Shown piece by piece: positions 8,012-17,714 of a DNA stretch of 55,720 nucleotides (position 1 is the first letter of the stretch; every line of letters starts with the position of its first letter). The notes below the pieces were generated by a model, which saw only the letters and a list, made by a program, of their open reading frames with translations, was not told where the DNA came from and did not search any database. The stretch lies in the NCBI GenBank assembly GCA_017694955.1, contig JADIMC010000097.1, positions 1 to 55,720 on the forward strand. The letters run 5' to 3'. The position numbers and the translations under genes were made by a program. This DNA comes from Candidatus Limisoma faecipullorum (GTDB lineage: Bacteria; Bacteroidota; Bacteroidia; Bacteroidales; Muribaculaceae).

Positions 8012-11000
8012 CCTGCTTTTTATTATTCATAACAGCTTCCTTACCACCGTTTTCATCCACTACTGCAGCCGGTTGCTTCTGGCGGCGGAAGAACCTGAAC
8101 ATATCCCTCCATAGCAATATCTTCCTACGCCAAACAAAGCCGCCGCCAGTCTCCGTAATCTCCCCTTCAAGTATGCTTTCATATTCAGTCTTACGGAAAA
8201 GCTTCAAATAAGCTGTCCCAGACTTATTAATCTTATATTCAAACGAAATATCATTGAACAGATTCTGTGCCAAATTATCCTCAGCTGAAGCGTCAGTTGA
8301 ATAATTGCCACCCACAACAATTTTGAAACGGTCATCAAAAATACTTTTCGACACTTTATAAGAGTAACTGGTGGTAGTGGATGTCGTACCATCAACAGTC
8401 TTGTCATACTGGTCAATTCCAAACGACAAATCCACTCCGGATATATTATTAGCAGCCCACTTGTTAAGTGTGGATTCCAAGAAAGAAAACGCCATATTCT
8501 CACCCGACAAACCACCGGCAGTAGTTGTCGAGCCTCCCGTATATGAGCCATAAAGCAACAAATTCATAGCCTGCGTTGAGCGTTGCTCCTGAGTCATTCC
8601 GCTAAGCTCGTTAGCGATAGTCATATCCGCCTCTGTCGATACATCAAATGTCACATCAAGCTCATTTAAAGTATTTCCAACATTGAGCGACACATCAAAA
8701 GGCACAAGTCTTGAATTCTGTTCCGTAGTCACATTGGCCTTTACTGTCTCCACTGCCTTCACATTAAGAGTAGGATTCAACAATTCTCCTGTCCAGACGA
8801 CACTGCCACCTTCTACAAAATTGAACAATTTTTCAGAAAGCATAGGAGGAGTATAACGCACATACCCCCCATTAATCACATATTTACCAGTCATATTCGC
8901 ATCACCTTGATAAGTCTGCGAATAATTCAAACTTCCCTCTCCATCTATATTGACACGATTCTTACCGTCAGGCGACAGATAAATAGTAAACACGGCATTA
9001 GGCTGCACTGTCAACATCGCATTTATACGTATGGCAAACGGCTTTTGCAATACGGTATCTTCTTTCTCTACATTTTTCACCGTATCATTGAAATTGACAA
9101 ATTCCACTACACCGTCATCCGAGCTTTGAGCCAATTCCGCCGTTGCCGACTGGACTACATACGTAAGGTCAGTTCCGGAACGTAATGATAAGGATGCATT
9201 CACTTCAAGAGAATTCAAATAGCCTTTAATACCCGCATATAAGTCGGCATACCCTTTTCCATACAACTCAGCCATTCCAGATTTCTTACTATCAACCACT
9301 TGCACATCCTTCCCCGTAATAGTTAAATCAGTTCTCATATTGTCGAACGGCAGGAACTGGAAATCTCCATCAACAATTATCGGATTGCCATTAGCGCCAT
9401 ACAACTTATACTTATCAAACCGTATCAAACCGTTATCAACAGGAATCCCTACCGTATCGAAATCGAATTTTGCCCCGAACGAAGGAGAAATCACCCGTGT
9501 GGAATCAAATCTTGCAAAGCCTCTGATATCAGGATTGTCCATAGTGCCACTAAAATCCAATCCTGCACTAAGATAACCAGTAGCCGCACCCATACCCTCC
9601 GGCATAAACGCATTGATGACAGACAACGGGAAACGCCGCATATTGATACGCATATCGTAAATGGAAGCAGGAACAGTATCATTACGATAGCCTCTGACAG
9701 TCACCACTTCCTTACCATCCACATCCATATCTGCCATCGCATATATGTTCCTTGTATTGCCAACATATGCAAGTTTTGAATCAAAAGCAATGTTGCCTAC
9801 CCTGTTTTTCCCATAATACAACTCATCAACCGACAACTTGCCATCTCCCCATACATACTTGTCATTATAATAAATCTTCAAATTCGACGACAGCACACCA
9901 TCGACAGGCGGAGAAAAAGGCGACAACGTAAGCCAGTCACCAAGTTCTATCCCGGCAAGCTCAACATTAATGCCATTATTTTTCACCGGCGGCACATCGG
10001 TATAGATGTTGATATGACTATTTTCTCCGCTTGTAACCTTCAGATCGGCCTGCAATGCGCCGTCTCTCATATCGTACGACACAAAATTATCCCTGTTCAA
10101 TTGCCAGTTACGATATGCTATGACCGGATTCTCCGGGAAAAGTCGCAAACTTGCCACCGAATCCACAACAGACAGCCCCAACCCAAAATCAAAGCCTTTT
10201 ACGCCAGTCTTGTCCGCCTGAACAAGATATGCCGAAAGGCAATTGCCAGATAATGCCCCATCGAGTTCTGCCTTTCTGAACAATGCGGAATTCTTATCGC
10301 TATTGCGCACGTGCAAGGCATACAATAATGAATCATTCCGTGTAGAGCCTCGCAAAAATATGGTATCAACAAGCACACCCCCGGCAACAAAGCCGCTTAT
10401 ATATGACCGTACAAGCAAATCACTGTCCTTGTCTATATCAAGAAAAAGTCTGTCATAGTCCACATCAGAAGCATGCATATATTGATAAAGCATATTGTCT
10501 CGTCCTGCTCCCATATCAATCTTGAATCCAGGCATTTTCTGTTTTAATGCCTTTATATCAACACTTTGTGCCACAATCATAGAATCGGCAAGCAAAGACA
10601 ATGCCGACAATGAACGATTCCACACATCCGCACCATAAGGCGACTCCATCCTCAACAACAAGTCCTTATTACGCAAACGCATACGAGTGTTAAGCGAATC
10701 AGTGGAAAATCCAACATTTATACTATCGGTTGTAAAAGAATCTATACCATAGGTCACGTTAACATCCGACAATCGTATGAAACCACGGTAATCTCCCCTC
10801 TTCAAATCAGCCCTTACAACTCCATTGATACCTAATTTTCCCGACAGCGCCCTTTCAGAGAAATCCATCGCCTGCAAATCCACGTTAGCAAAATCCCCTC
10901 TTACTCTTGCAAAATACACATCAGGACGCACCCGTCCGTCAAGCGACAGTTCAACATCGGCAAACTCATTGCCTGATATTACATTCGCATTATATATACC

Positions 11001-12815
11001 ATCATTTATAGAAGCGTTAATGGAAATATCCCGATAAGTTGTTCCGCCGAAATCAACACGATTAAATCCGGCATCAGCTCTTGCCTTCATAGTATAGACA
11101 TCATATCCTGTGCCTGCGACATCCATACTACCGTCAACTACACCAATATCACCATACGGCATAAACGAGCGGACATCGAAACTGGCCACATCCAGCTTGC
11201 CGGAATAACGCTCCCCCCTGATATTCCATCGCCCTCCAGCCACTATCCAGCCACTATCGACTGCTGCCGTCAAACGAGCGTCAAGACTTTCTCCCGCATA
11301 TGCAGCTTTACCCGACAATCTGACAACCGGCACAGAAAAAGCGGAATCCAAGCCGGCAAGATGTTTTATCCGCTCACCACCCGACAAAGTGCCAGACAAA
11401 AGCACAGAGCCGGATGTTTTTTTATTGTCAAACGGATATTCAGCTTTACCAGTGGCATAAAGTGATACAATACCAGGCACTTTAAAATCAAGCTTTCTTA
11501 AATCTAATTCCTTCCCTGTACCTGATACTTGCAAATCAGCCTCCGCATTGTCAATCCGGCTTATAGAATGTAGCATCGGGCGCAACGATGGATAAACCTT
11601 TCCTATTTCCTCCAACGAAATATCAGATAATAATGACACATCAACAACCGATGAAGGATTACCCTCCAATGCGTCCAAATCGGCAACCGCATTCAGTTCA
11701 ATTTCAGAAAGCAATGTTCTGACAACCAAACTATCAGCTTTTATGACAGTACTGTCCATCTCAAAAGAACCATTCATTCTGCGGACACATAATCCGCTCC
11801 GTTCGTCAACAGACAAGCCCTTCAGAGGTATTCTTATTTTCGAGCCCCTATTATAAAAATCATCAATTGAAACATTTATATTTGAAGCTTGAATGTAATT
11901 AAAATCCAAACCTTCAATCGGCACCGCGCCACGCACAGAATACAAAGCTTCAGAATCACGCAAACGAATACTGTCAGCCATTATGGTCCATGGTTTCTGT
12001 TGCGTAGTGACAGAATCCTCTAAAGAAGGAATTTCTCTTACGAATGCTTCCGCCTGCTCTTTCTCCGGCAACAAATAAGCAGCAGAAAGTCTGTCAACAC
12101 CCAAATAGCCCACTCTTACCGTAGAAGCAGCAAGATTGACCGCCACATTTTTCAATTCCCCTGACCTGATAACAGAAGAAAGACTGTCAACAGAAGGCAT
12201 CATCGACATACGGTAGTGCACATCTTTCAATGACAATTTCTCCAACCCTATCAGCCAATCGGCAGAAGCTGAAGAATCGGGCTCAGATGGCTGCGAACGG
12301 CGCAAATCCATAATCAGGTCAACATCGGCCCCGTCAAGAGACGCCTCAAACAAACGGATATGATCAGTAAGAAGCTCAACCGTAGCATTCCGCAACTCGA
12401 ATCTGCGAACCTTTGCCGAAAAAAGCATCGAAGAGTCAGGACTTACCATCTTATACCGTGCATTTTCCAATTCTATACCTCTGACAACGATATCGCCCAT
12501 CAACAAAGGAATCAACCTCACATCCACACGTGCAACACTTCCAGAAACCAACGTATCTAATTGCTGAGCAGTCACAGAAAACCTCTCAACAGATACATCC
12601 ACAGGAAACTTCAACAAGAATCTACCAATTTCCACATCATAACCGGTCGCTTCTGAAACTTTTTCAGCGACAAGTGTCTTCACATTGTTCTGTACGGCCG
12701 GTATATAAAGCGCAGCAGGCAATAATGCAACAATAACAACCACACAACTTATAATTTTTATCCATAAGCGCAGCCAACGACGTTTTTTCTTCGTATTTGT
12801 GTGTTTTTCCTCCAT
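7986..12815 (-). CDS. tamB: TamB-family translocation/assembly protein (DUF490)
   Basis: 1609 aa. I chose the ATG at 12815 (MEEKHTNTKKKRR): the frame extends further but would overlap vanZ, and the charged start followed by one membrane segment (about 17-40, IISCVVVIVALLPAALYI) is the normal TamB start. The body is a long run of beta-rich, AsmA/TamB-like repeats expected to form a periplasm-spanning groove. The C-terminal 450 residues carry the TamB/DUF490 domain (for example NLLLYGSYTGG and GVDLSFGIDQYD). It is the middle gene of vanZ-tamB-tamL. Family role: intermembrane bridge for outer-membrane biogenesis or phospholipid transfer, partnered by the lipoprotein TamL encoded just downstream. 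Confidence 0.9.
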   Translation of the reverse strand: MEEKHTNTKKKRRWLRLWIKIISCVVVIVALLPAALYIPAVQNNVKTLVAEKVSEATGYDVEIGRFLLKFPVDVSVERFSVTAQQLDTLVSGSVARVDVRLIPLLMGDIVVRGIELENARYKMVSPDSSMLFSAKVRRFELRNATVELLTDHIRLFEASLDGADVDLIMDLRRSQPSEPDSSASADWLIGLEKLSLKDVHYRMSMMPSVDSLSSVIRSGELKNVAVNLAASTVRVGYLGVDRLSAAYLLPEKEQAEAFVREIPSLEDSVTTQQKPWTIMADSIRLRDSEALYSVRGAVPIEGLDFNYIQASNINVSIDDFYNRGSKIRIPLKGLSVDERSGLCVRRMNGSFEMDSTVIKADSLVVRTLLSEIELNAVADLDALEGNPSSVVDVSLLSDISLEEIGKVYPSLRPMLHSISRIDNAEADLQVSGTGKELDLRKLDFKVPGIVSLYATGKAEYPFDNKKTSGSVLLSGTLSGGERIKHLAGLDSAFSVPVVRLSGKAAYAGESLDARLTAAVDSGWIVAGGRWNIRGERYSGKLDVASFDVRSFMPYGDIGVVDGSMDVAGTGYDVYTMKARADAGFNRVDFGGTTYRDISINASINDGIYNANVISGNEFADVELSLDGRVRPDVYFARVRGDFANVDLQAMDFSERALSGKLGINGVVRADLKRGDYRGFIRLSDVNVTYGIDSFTTDSINVGFSTDSLNTRMRLRNKDLLLRMESPYGADVWNRSLSALSLLADSMIVAQSVDIKALKQKMPGFKIDMGAGRDNMLYQYMHASDVDYDRLFLDIDKDSDLLVRSYISGFVAGGVLVDTIFLRGSTRNDSLLYALHVRNSDKNSALFRKAELDGALSGNCLSAYLVQADKTGVKGFDFGLGLSVVDSVASLRLFPENPVIAYRNWQLNRDNFVSYDMRDGALQADLKVTSGENSHINIYTDVPPVKNNGINVELAGIELGDWLTLSPFSPPVDGVLSSNLKIYYNDKYVWGDGKLSVDELYYGKNRVGNIAFDSKLAYVGNTRNIYAMADMDVDGKEVVTVRGYRNDTVPASIYDMRINMRRFPLSVINAFMPEGMGAATGYLSAGLDFSGTMDNPDIRGFARFDSTRVISPSFGAKFDFDTVGIPVDNGLIRFDKYKLYGANGNPIIVDGDFQFLPFDNMRTDLTITGKDVQVVDSKKSGMAELYGKGYADLYAGIKGYLNSLEVNASLSLRSGTDLTYVVQSATAELAQSSDDGVVEFVNFNDTVKNVEKEDTVLQKPFAIRINAMLTVQPNAVFTIYLSPDGKNRVNIDGEGSLNYSQTYQGDANMTGKYVINGGYVRYTPPMLSEKLFNFVEGGSVVWTGELLNPTLNVKAVETVKANVTTEQNSRLVPFDVSLNVGNTLNELDVTFDVSTEADMTIANELSGMTQEQRSTQAMNLLLYGSYTGGSTTTAGGLSGENMAFSFLESTLNKWAANNISGVDLSFGIDQYDKTVDGTTSTTTSYSYKVSKSIFDDRFKIVVGGNYSTDASAEDNLAQNLFNDISFEYKINKSGTAYLKLFRKTEYESILEGEITETGGGFVWRRKILLWRDMFRFFRRQKQPAAVVDENGGKEAVMNNKKQDEDEQQID

Positions 12816-12825
12816 ACCGCATGCC

Positions 12826-13200
12826 TTATCTAAAAAACAATCTCCAACAAAGCCACGTACCCGCCAACGCTCCCGCTGCATCTGCAAAAAAATCGAACCA
12901 GTCGGCTGCCCGTCCCATTCCCATCCACATTTGCAGCAATTCTATCAATCCGCCATAGGCAATGGCAACAGCCAAACTAACCAGCACAGCCATCCTGCGG
13001 CAAACACGCCCACAATCCAACATCAAGCATGCCGCAACACCAAAAAACATAACAAAATGTACCACCTTGTCAGCATACGGGAACATCATCAAAGGCATAT
13101 CCGGCAACGGTTTTGGAAACAATGTAAGATAAGCCACTATTAGAATGACTATGACAGTGGCAACAAAAGGCGGTATTTTAAACAACAATTCTTTCATCAA
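12826..13200 (-). CDS. VanZ-like small membrane protein
   Basis: 124 aa with about four hydrophobic segments. It matches VanZ-like proteins in its start (LFPKPLPDMP), the motif DKVVHFVMFFGVA, and GLIELLQMWMGMGRAADWFD followed by a last hydrophobic helix. The molecular function of stand-alone VanZ proteins is not defined. It is the first gene of a minus-strand operon, with 10 bases before tamB, and is divergent from the second tamL. Confidence 0.85.
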   Translation of the reverse strand: MMKELLFKIPPFVATVIVILIVAYLTLFPKPLPDMPLMMFPYADKVVHFVMFFGVAACLMLDCGRVCRRMAVLVSLAVAIAYGGLIELLQMWMGMGRAADWFDFFADAAGALAGTWLCWRLFFR

Positions 13201-13203
13201 TTG

Positions 13204-13211
13204 TAAAGGTA
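13204..13211 (-). promoter_or_regulatory. Possible -7 element for vanZ-tamB-tamL
   Basis: TACCTTTA differs from TAnnTTTG at the last base; a TTG lies 19 bases upstream. The implied transcript would begin almost at the vanZ ATG, so either the message is nearly leaderless or the true promoter lies elsewhere. Confidence 0.25.
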
Positions 13212-13318
13212 CATATTTATATCAAATAATCAACCAAAAAGATACAATCATTTTTTTCCAACAATCATACCTTTGATTTTTTAACGGCACAGATTGCCAT
13301 TGTTATATGCAAATGTCG

Positions 13319-13326
13319 TATCTTCG
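13319..13326 (+). promoter_or_regulatory. -7 element for the second tamL
   Basis: TATCTTCG is close to TAnnTTTG, 25 bases before the ATG at 13352. It lies inside the longer open frame that starts at 13307, which argues for the later start and the lipoprotein signal. Confidence 0.4.
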
Positions 13327-13351
13327 CAAGATAATTGTCATAAAATCAGCA

Positions 13352-15697
13352 ATGATACGGATACTACATAAGGTTACCGTCACGACCGTGATAATCACGG
13401 CGATAACTTTATTTGTATCCTGTAACACCACAAAACACGTACCCGACGGACAATATCTGCTTAACAAAGTAAGAATTGATATAAACGGCGAAAACAGTAA
13501 TGATTTCAACAAAAAAGAATTGCGCAACTACATAAGGCAAACTCCTAACCACGAGATTCTGGGAGGTGCAAAATTCCAGCTGGCAATTTATAATATGTCG
13601 GGCAAAGATAGCACCAAATGGTACAACAAATGGCTAAGACGGCTCGGACAAGCTCCTGTAGTTTATGACCAAGATCTGACCAACGCATCATCCAACCAAT
13701 TAAAACTGGCTTTAGTAAATCAAGGATATATGGATGCAGAAGTAACCGCAGAGACATCCATAAAAGAAAAAAAAATAGAGGTTGACTATCATATCACCCC
13801 TGGTATTCCACATTACATAGAAAGCATATCATACAACATCCCAGACGACAGCCTCCGCCGGATTATTATGGCAGACTCTTCAAGATTCATCCTGCACAGC
13901 GGGAACCTGTTCAACCGCAACGATATGGAGGAAGAACGGTCAAAAATAGCCGACCGGCTCAGGAAGCAAGGCTATTTCGGTTTCAACAAAGAATATATCA
14001 CCTACACAGCCGACACTACAGAAAACAGCAAGGCTGTTGAGCTGACACTCAACGTGATGCCGCCATATGCCAATAATGCGATTCAAGGTTATACTGATCA
14101 TCGTCCTTTTTATATAAAAGACATTTACGTAATTACGAATTACGACCCTACAAATCGCCACGACCTGTCGGAATATCAAAACGAAGACACCGTCACACAT
14201 AAAAGGATTAAGATACTTTATGGCAATGAACGCTATCTGCGTGCATCAATCATTGAAGACAACTGCTTCATCAAAATCGGAGAAAAATACAACTCAGAAG
14301 ACGTTGACCGCACATACCAGTCATTTAGCAGATTGGGTATTTTAAAATATGTCACCATCTCATTCGAACAAGCAGAAGAGCGAGACGGAAAGTTATGGCT
14401 CGATTCATACATCCTGCTCACCAAAGGGAAACCTCAAAACGTGTCAGTCTCATTAGAAGGAACCAACTCGGAAGGCGACCTCGGCTTTGGAGTAAGCACC
14501 ACCTACCAGCACCGTAATATTGCCAAAGGGTCGGAAACCCTCACTACAAAACTCGGAATCAACTATGAGAGTATCTCAGGAGACATATCCGGACTAATCA
14601 ACAACCGATATGCCGAATACTCTGGCGAATTAGGAATAAGCTTCCCAAAATTCATATTTCCTTTCCTGAAAAAAAACTTCCGTCAAAAGGTACGTGCAAA
14701 CACGGAATTCGGCACATCCTTCACCTATCAGGAACGCCCCGAATATACTCGTGTGATAGCCAATGCCGGATGGAAATACAAATGGACAGAGCCAGGCAGC
14801 ATGATAAGCCACACATTCGACCTAATAGATATCAACTATGTATATCTTCCTCAAATAACCGACTCTTTTCTCGATGAAATCGCGCCCGACAATCCGTTAC
14901 TCAGATATTCATATGAAGACCACTTCATAATGCGCACCGGGTACTCATTCTATTACACGAATAAAAAAAGCACCCATGGCATAGGCAAATTCGTCTATCA
15001 GCCAAATATCTATACCATACGCGCCGGAATAGAGACAGCAGGCAACCTTTTCAACCTGTTCTCCCATATCACCAATCAGAAAAAAGATCCGGAATCTGAC
15101 GCTTATAAAATATTTGGAATACAATATTCACAATATGTGAAATTGAATGCCGACTATTCAATCAACCACTCGTTTGACCGCCGCAACTCACTCGTTTTCC
15201 ATGCAGGCGCAGGCGTGGCAATCCCATATGGCAACACCACAATATTGCCGTTCGAAAAAAGATTCTATTCAGGAGGTGCAAACAGCGTAAGAGGATGGTC
15301 GGTGCGCACACTTGGTCCGGGAAGCTACAACGGCAACAACTCCGTAAGCTCATTTATGGAGCAATGTGGAGACATACGTCTCGACCTCAATTTAGAATAT
15401 CGCGCACGGCTGTTTTGGGTATTTGAGCTGGCGGCATTCATCGATGCCGGAAATATCTGGACAATACGTTATTATGAAAATCAACCGGGCGGAGAATTTA
15501 AATTTGATGAATTCTACAAACAAATAGCAGTGGCCTACGGGCTTGGACTACGAATGAATTTCAATTATTTCCTGCTCCGTCTCGACTGTGGAATGAAAGC
15601 AGTAAACCCGGCAGAAGGACAGGAACGATTTCCTCTCATACACCCTGATTTTGGCAGGGATTTTGCATTACACTTTTCTGTAGGTTATCCTTTTTAA
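13352..15697 (+). CDS. Second TamL-type Omp85 lipoprotein
   Basis: 781 aa from the ATG at 13352; the upstream ATG at 13307 would put about 15 polar residues before the signal peptide and would overlap the promoter-like element. The lipobox ends at Cys24 (LFVSCNTT). POTRA-like repeats follow to about residue 360, then a barrel with GGANSVRGWSVRTLGPGSY and an aromatic terminal strand (SVGYPF). It is clearly paralogous to the tamL at 5705-8011, with the same barrel signature and the same GYPF ending, but diverged in the POTRA region. It is transcribed divergently from vanZ-tamB-tamL and probably together with the downstream HAD gene (19-base gap). Whether it shares TamB with the other TamL is not known. 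Confidence 0.88.
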   Translation: MIRILHKVTVTTVIITAITLFVSCNTTKHVPDGQYLLNKVRIDINGENSNDFNKKELRNYIRQTPNHEILGGAKFQLAIYNMSGKDSTKWYNKWLRRLGQAPVVYDQDLTNASSNQLKLALVNQGYMDAEVTAETSIKEKKIEVDYHITPGIPHYIESISYNIPDDSLRRIIMADSSRFILHSGNLFNRNDMEEERSKIADRLRKQGYFGFNKEYITYTADTTENSKAVELTLNVMPPYANNAIQGYTDHRPFYIKDIYVITNYDPTNRHDLSEYQNEDTVTHKRIKILYGNERYLRASIIEDNCFIKIGEKYNSEDVDRTYQSFSRLGILKYVTISFEQAEERDGKLWLDSYILLTKGKPQNVSVSLEGTNSEGDLGFGVSTTYQHRNIAKGSETLTTKLGINYESISGDISGLINNRYAEYSGELGISFPKFIFPFLKKNFRQKVRANTEFGTSFTYQERPEYTRVIANAGWKYKWTEPGSMISHTFDLIDINYVYLPQITDSFLDEIAPDNPLLRYSYEDHFIMRTGYSFYYTNKKSTHGIGKFVYQPNIYTIRAGIETAGNLFNLFSHITNQKKDPESDAYKIFGIQYSQYVKLNADYSINHSFDRRNSLVFHAGAGVAIPYGNTTILPFEKRFYSGGANSVRGWSVRTLGPGSYNGNNSVSSFMEQCGDIRLDLNLEYRARLFWVFELAAFIDAGNIWTIRYYENQPGGEFKFDEFYKQIAVAYGLGLRMNFNYFLLRLDCGMKAVNPAEGQERFPLIHPDFGRDFALHFSVGYPF

Positions 15698-15716
15698 ACA
15701 TTTATTTAACCAGCAT

Positions 15717-16370
15717 ATGAAAGAATTAGTGATTTTTGACCTCGACGGAACTTTGATAAACTCAATAAAGGATCTTGGCGCCGCAACCAATTTCGCTTTA
15801 CAAAAAAACGGATATCCAGTGCATCCGCTCGATGCATATCCTATGTTTGTAGGCAATGGAGTGAACAAACTTATCGAACGTGCCCTGCCAGAAAACGCCC
15901 GTAATCAAGAAAACATCGAATTACTAAAGATAGACTTCAAAGAATACTACAACGAGCACAACACCGATTATACAACTCCCTACGAAGGTATGCCGGAGCT
16001 GTTGAAGAGCCTGCAAGAAAGAGGGGTAAAATTGGCTGTTGCATCCAACAAATACCAGGCTGCAACAACAAAACTCGTGAAATACTACTATCCTGACATC
16101 GATTTCGTTGATATCTGCGGACAAAAAGAAGGCGTACAAATAAAACCCGACCCGTCGATTGTGTTCGGCATACTTGCCGAAGCAGGTGTACGCAAACAGA
16201 ATGTACTCTATGTCGGCGACTCAGGAGTGGATATGGAAACCGCACGGCGCGCATGCGTGGATTCCGTAGGCGTGACTTGGGGATTCCGCACTGCAAAAGA
16301 ATTACGACAATTCAATGCAGGCACAATAATCGACAGACCGGAAGAAATACTTAGCCTAATAGACAACTAA
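15717..16370 (+). CDS. gph: HAD hydrolase, phosphoglycolate phosphatase-like
   Basis: 217 aa, normal length. HAD motif I DLDGTLINS (near residue 10), motif II ASNK, motif III Lys in QIKPDPS and motif IV VGDSGVDMETA are all intact, and a helical cap lies between motifs I and II. This layout is that of the Gph/PGP subfamily, which removes phosphate from 2-phosphoglycolate or similar small phosphates; substrate cannot be fixed from sequence. It follows tamL at 19 bases and ends before a strong bidirectional terminator. Confidence 0.82.
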   Translation: MKELVIFDLDGTLINSIKDLGAATNFALQKNGYPVHPLDAYPMFVGNGVNKLIERALPENARNQENIELLKIDFKEYYNEHNTDYTTPYEGMPELLKSLQERGVKLAVASNKYQAATTKLVKYYYPDIDFVDICGQKEGVQIKPDPSIVFGILAEAGVRKQNVLYVGDSGVDMETARRACVDSVGVTWGFRTAKELRQFNAGTIIDRPEEILSLIDN

Positions 16371-16384
16371 AATCCCGTCACAAC

Positions 16385-16426
16385 AAAAAAGATGGATGAA
16401 TCCACGTGGATTCATCCATCTTTTTT
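16385..16426. terminator. Bidirectional intrinsic terminator
   Basis: A perfect 42-base palindrome: six A, a GATGGATGAATCC arm, central ACGT, the complementary arm and six T. It lies between the converging HAD gene (plus) and TPR gene (minus) and can serve both. Confidence 0.92.
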
Positions 16427-16443
16427 CTTATACTAAATAATTA

Positions 16444-17688
16444 TTATCTACCTTCCAAAGCATTAAGCTTAGCCTCGTCACCAAGTTGATAGTAGAGGTT
16501 GCTAAGCACGCGCTTAGCCGACGAATCTGTCGGATCAAGCTCATAAGCTTTCTCTATATAAGGCAAAGCCTCCTTATAAAGCGGTATCAGTTCATTCTCA
16601 CGGGCACTCTGGTATTCAGCACCTGTAAGCTTGTTGATTTTTTCCTGCAATGCAGCAGCTTTTCTAACGATGCAAGCACCAGCATTGAATTGCGCAGGAG
16701 CATAATTAGGATCAAATTCCGTAGCCTTCCTATAATTTATCAAAGCATTTTCATCGTCCTTCTTCTGCTCATAGATAAATCCCATCAAGTTGTAAAGGTC
16801 AGCGCTACTTGGATTATCAGCAATTGCACTCGCAATCAAAGACTGAGCCTCATCATATTGATTATGATTTATATTGTCATTGATAATAAGCTTAATATAT
16901 TGCGAATCTTCTTTGCCATATACCTTATAAGCCTCTTTTGCCAATTCGACAATACCAATAGTATCTTGCATATTTGCCATACAGCTCAAAGCATAGTCAT
17001 AAGCCTCTTTTTTCTGATAACCAAGCTTACGGGCCATTGCAAAAGCGTCTATTGCATCTTTCAACTCTTCAGCCTGCCATAAAGCAACACCTTCAAAAAA
17101 CGCCATCTCTGCAAGCACCGTATCAGGAGCCGCAAATTTGTCACGATCTTCAATACCTGAATAAGGCAAATTCACATAAACGCCCCAAAGCTGCCCGGCT
17201 TCCTTATAATTGCCTTTGTTATACATCAAATTACCGGCAATAGAGAAGTCGTTATGGTGCGCTACCAACATACTCACAATATCCTTTGAATATTTGGTCT
17301 TCACCTTTATCGAGCCGTCCTTATTAAGCTTATAGTTGCCTTTCTTGTCAACCTGCTTAACCGTGTCCAAAGGAAGTGCAGCCTTAAGATATTCATATCC
17401 CTTGAGCAAAGCATTCGACATAAGGACGGAATCTGCTGCCTGCCCCAACTGCAACTTAACCAACTCCTGATCGTAGATTCCGACATTTGCCTTACCACCA
17501 AGATACCAAGTCTTGGCATCAGCCTTTGTCTCCTCATTGGTCAATGCCGGCACGATTTTCTCTGCCGCCGACTTATAGTCAGGCGACATCTTGTCGAGGA
17601 TATTGTCAACCTCGTCAACAACCGACTTCTGTGCAAATGCGCCGAACGTGGTCAAAGCGCAAAGCAATAAAACTGAAGTTCTTTTCAT
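16444..17688 (-). CDS. Secreted TPR-repeat protein
   Basis: 414 aa with a signal peptide (MKRTSVLLLCALTTFGAFAQ, cleavage after about residue 19). The body is helical with several tetratricopeptide repeats, clearest at about 255-330 (DLYNLMGFIYEQKKDDENAL, NYRKATEFDPNYAPAQFNAG) and at the C-terminus (IEKAYELDPTDSSAKRVLSNLYYQLGD). It is probably periplasmic and a protein-interaction scaffold; no enzyme motif is present. It sits 26 bases after gyrA on the same strand, without a terminator between, so it is probably co-transcribed with gyrA. Confidence 0.82.
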   Translation of the reverse strand: MKRTSVLLLCALTTFGAFAQKSVVDEVDNILDKMSPDYKSAAEKIVPALTNEETKADAKTWYLGGKANVGIYDQELVKLQLGQAADSVLMSNALLKGYEYLKAALPLDTVKQVDKKGNYKLNKDGSIKVKTKYSKDIVSMLVAHHNDFSIAGNLMYNKGNYKEAGQLWGVYVNLPYSGIEDRDKFAAPDTVLAEMAFFEGVALWQAEELKDAIDAFAMARKLGYQKKEAYDYALSCMANMQDTIGIVELAKEAYKVYGKEDSQYIKLIINDNINHNQYDEAQSLIASAIADNPSSADLYNLMGFIYEQKKDDENALINYRKATEFDPNYAPAQFNAGACIVRKAAALQEKINKLTGAEYQSARENELIPLYKEALPYIEKAYELDPTDSSAKRVLSNLYYQLGDEAKLNALEGR

Positions 17689-17714
17689 ATCAATAAAATT
17701 TAAAAAGTTAATCT

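Noticed and set aside
13307-13351. Upstream start for the second tamL
   Set aside because: It would add a polar stretch before the lipoprotein signal and overlaps a -7-like element.
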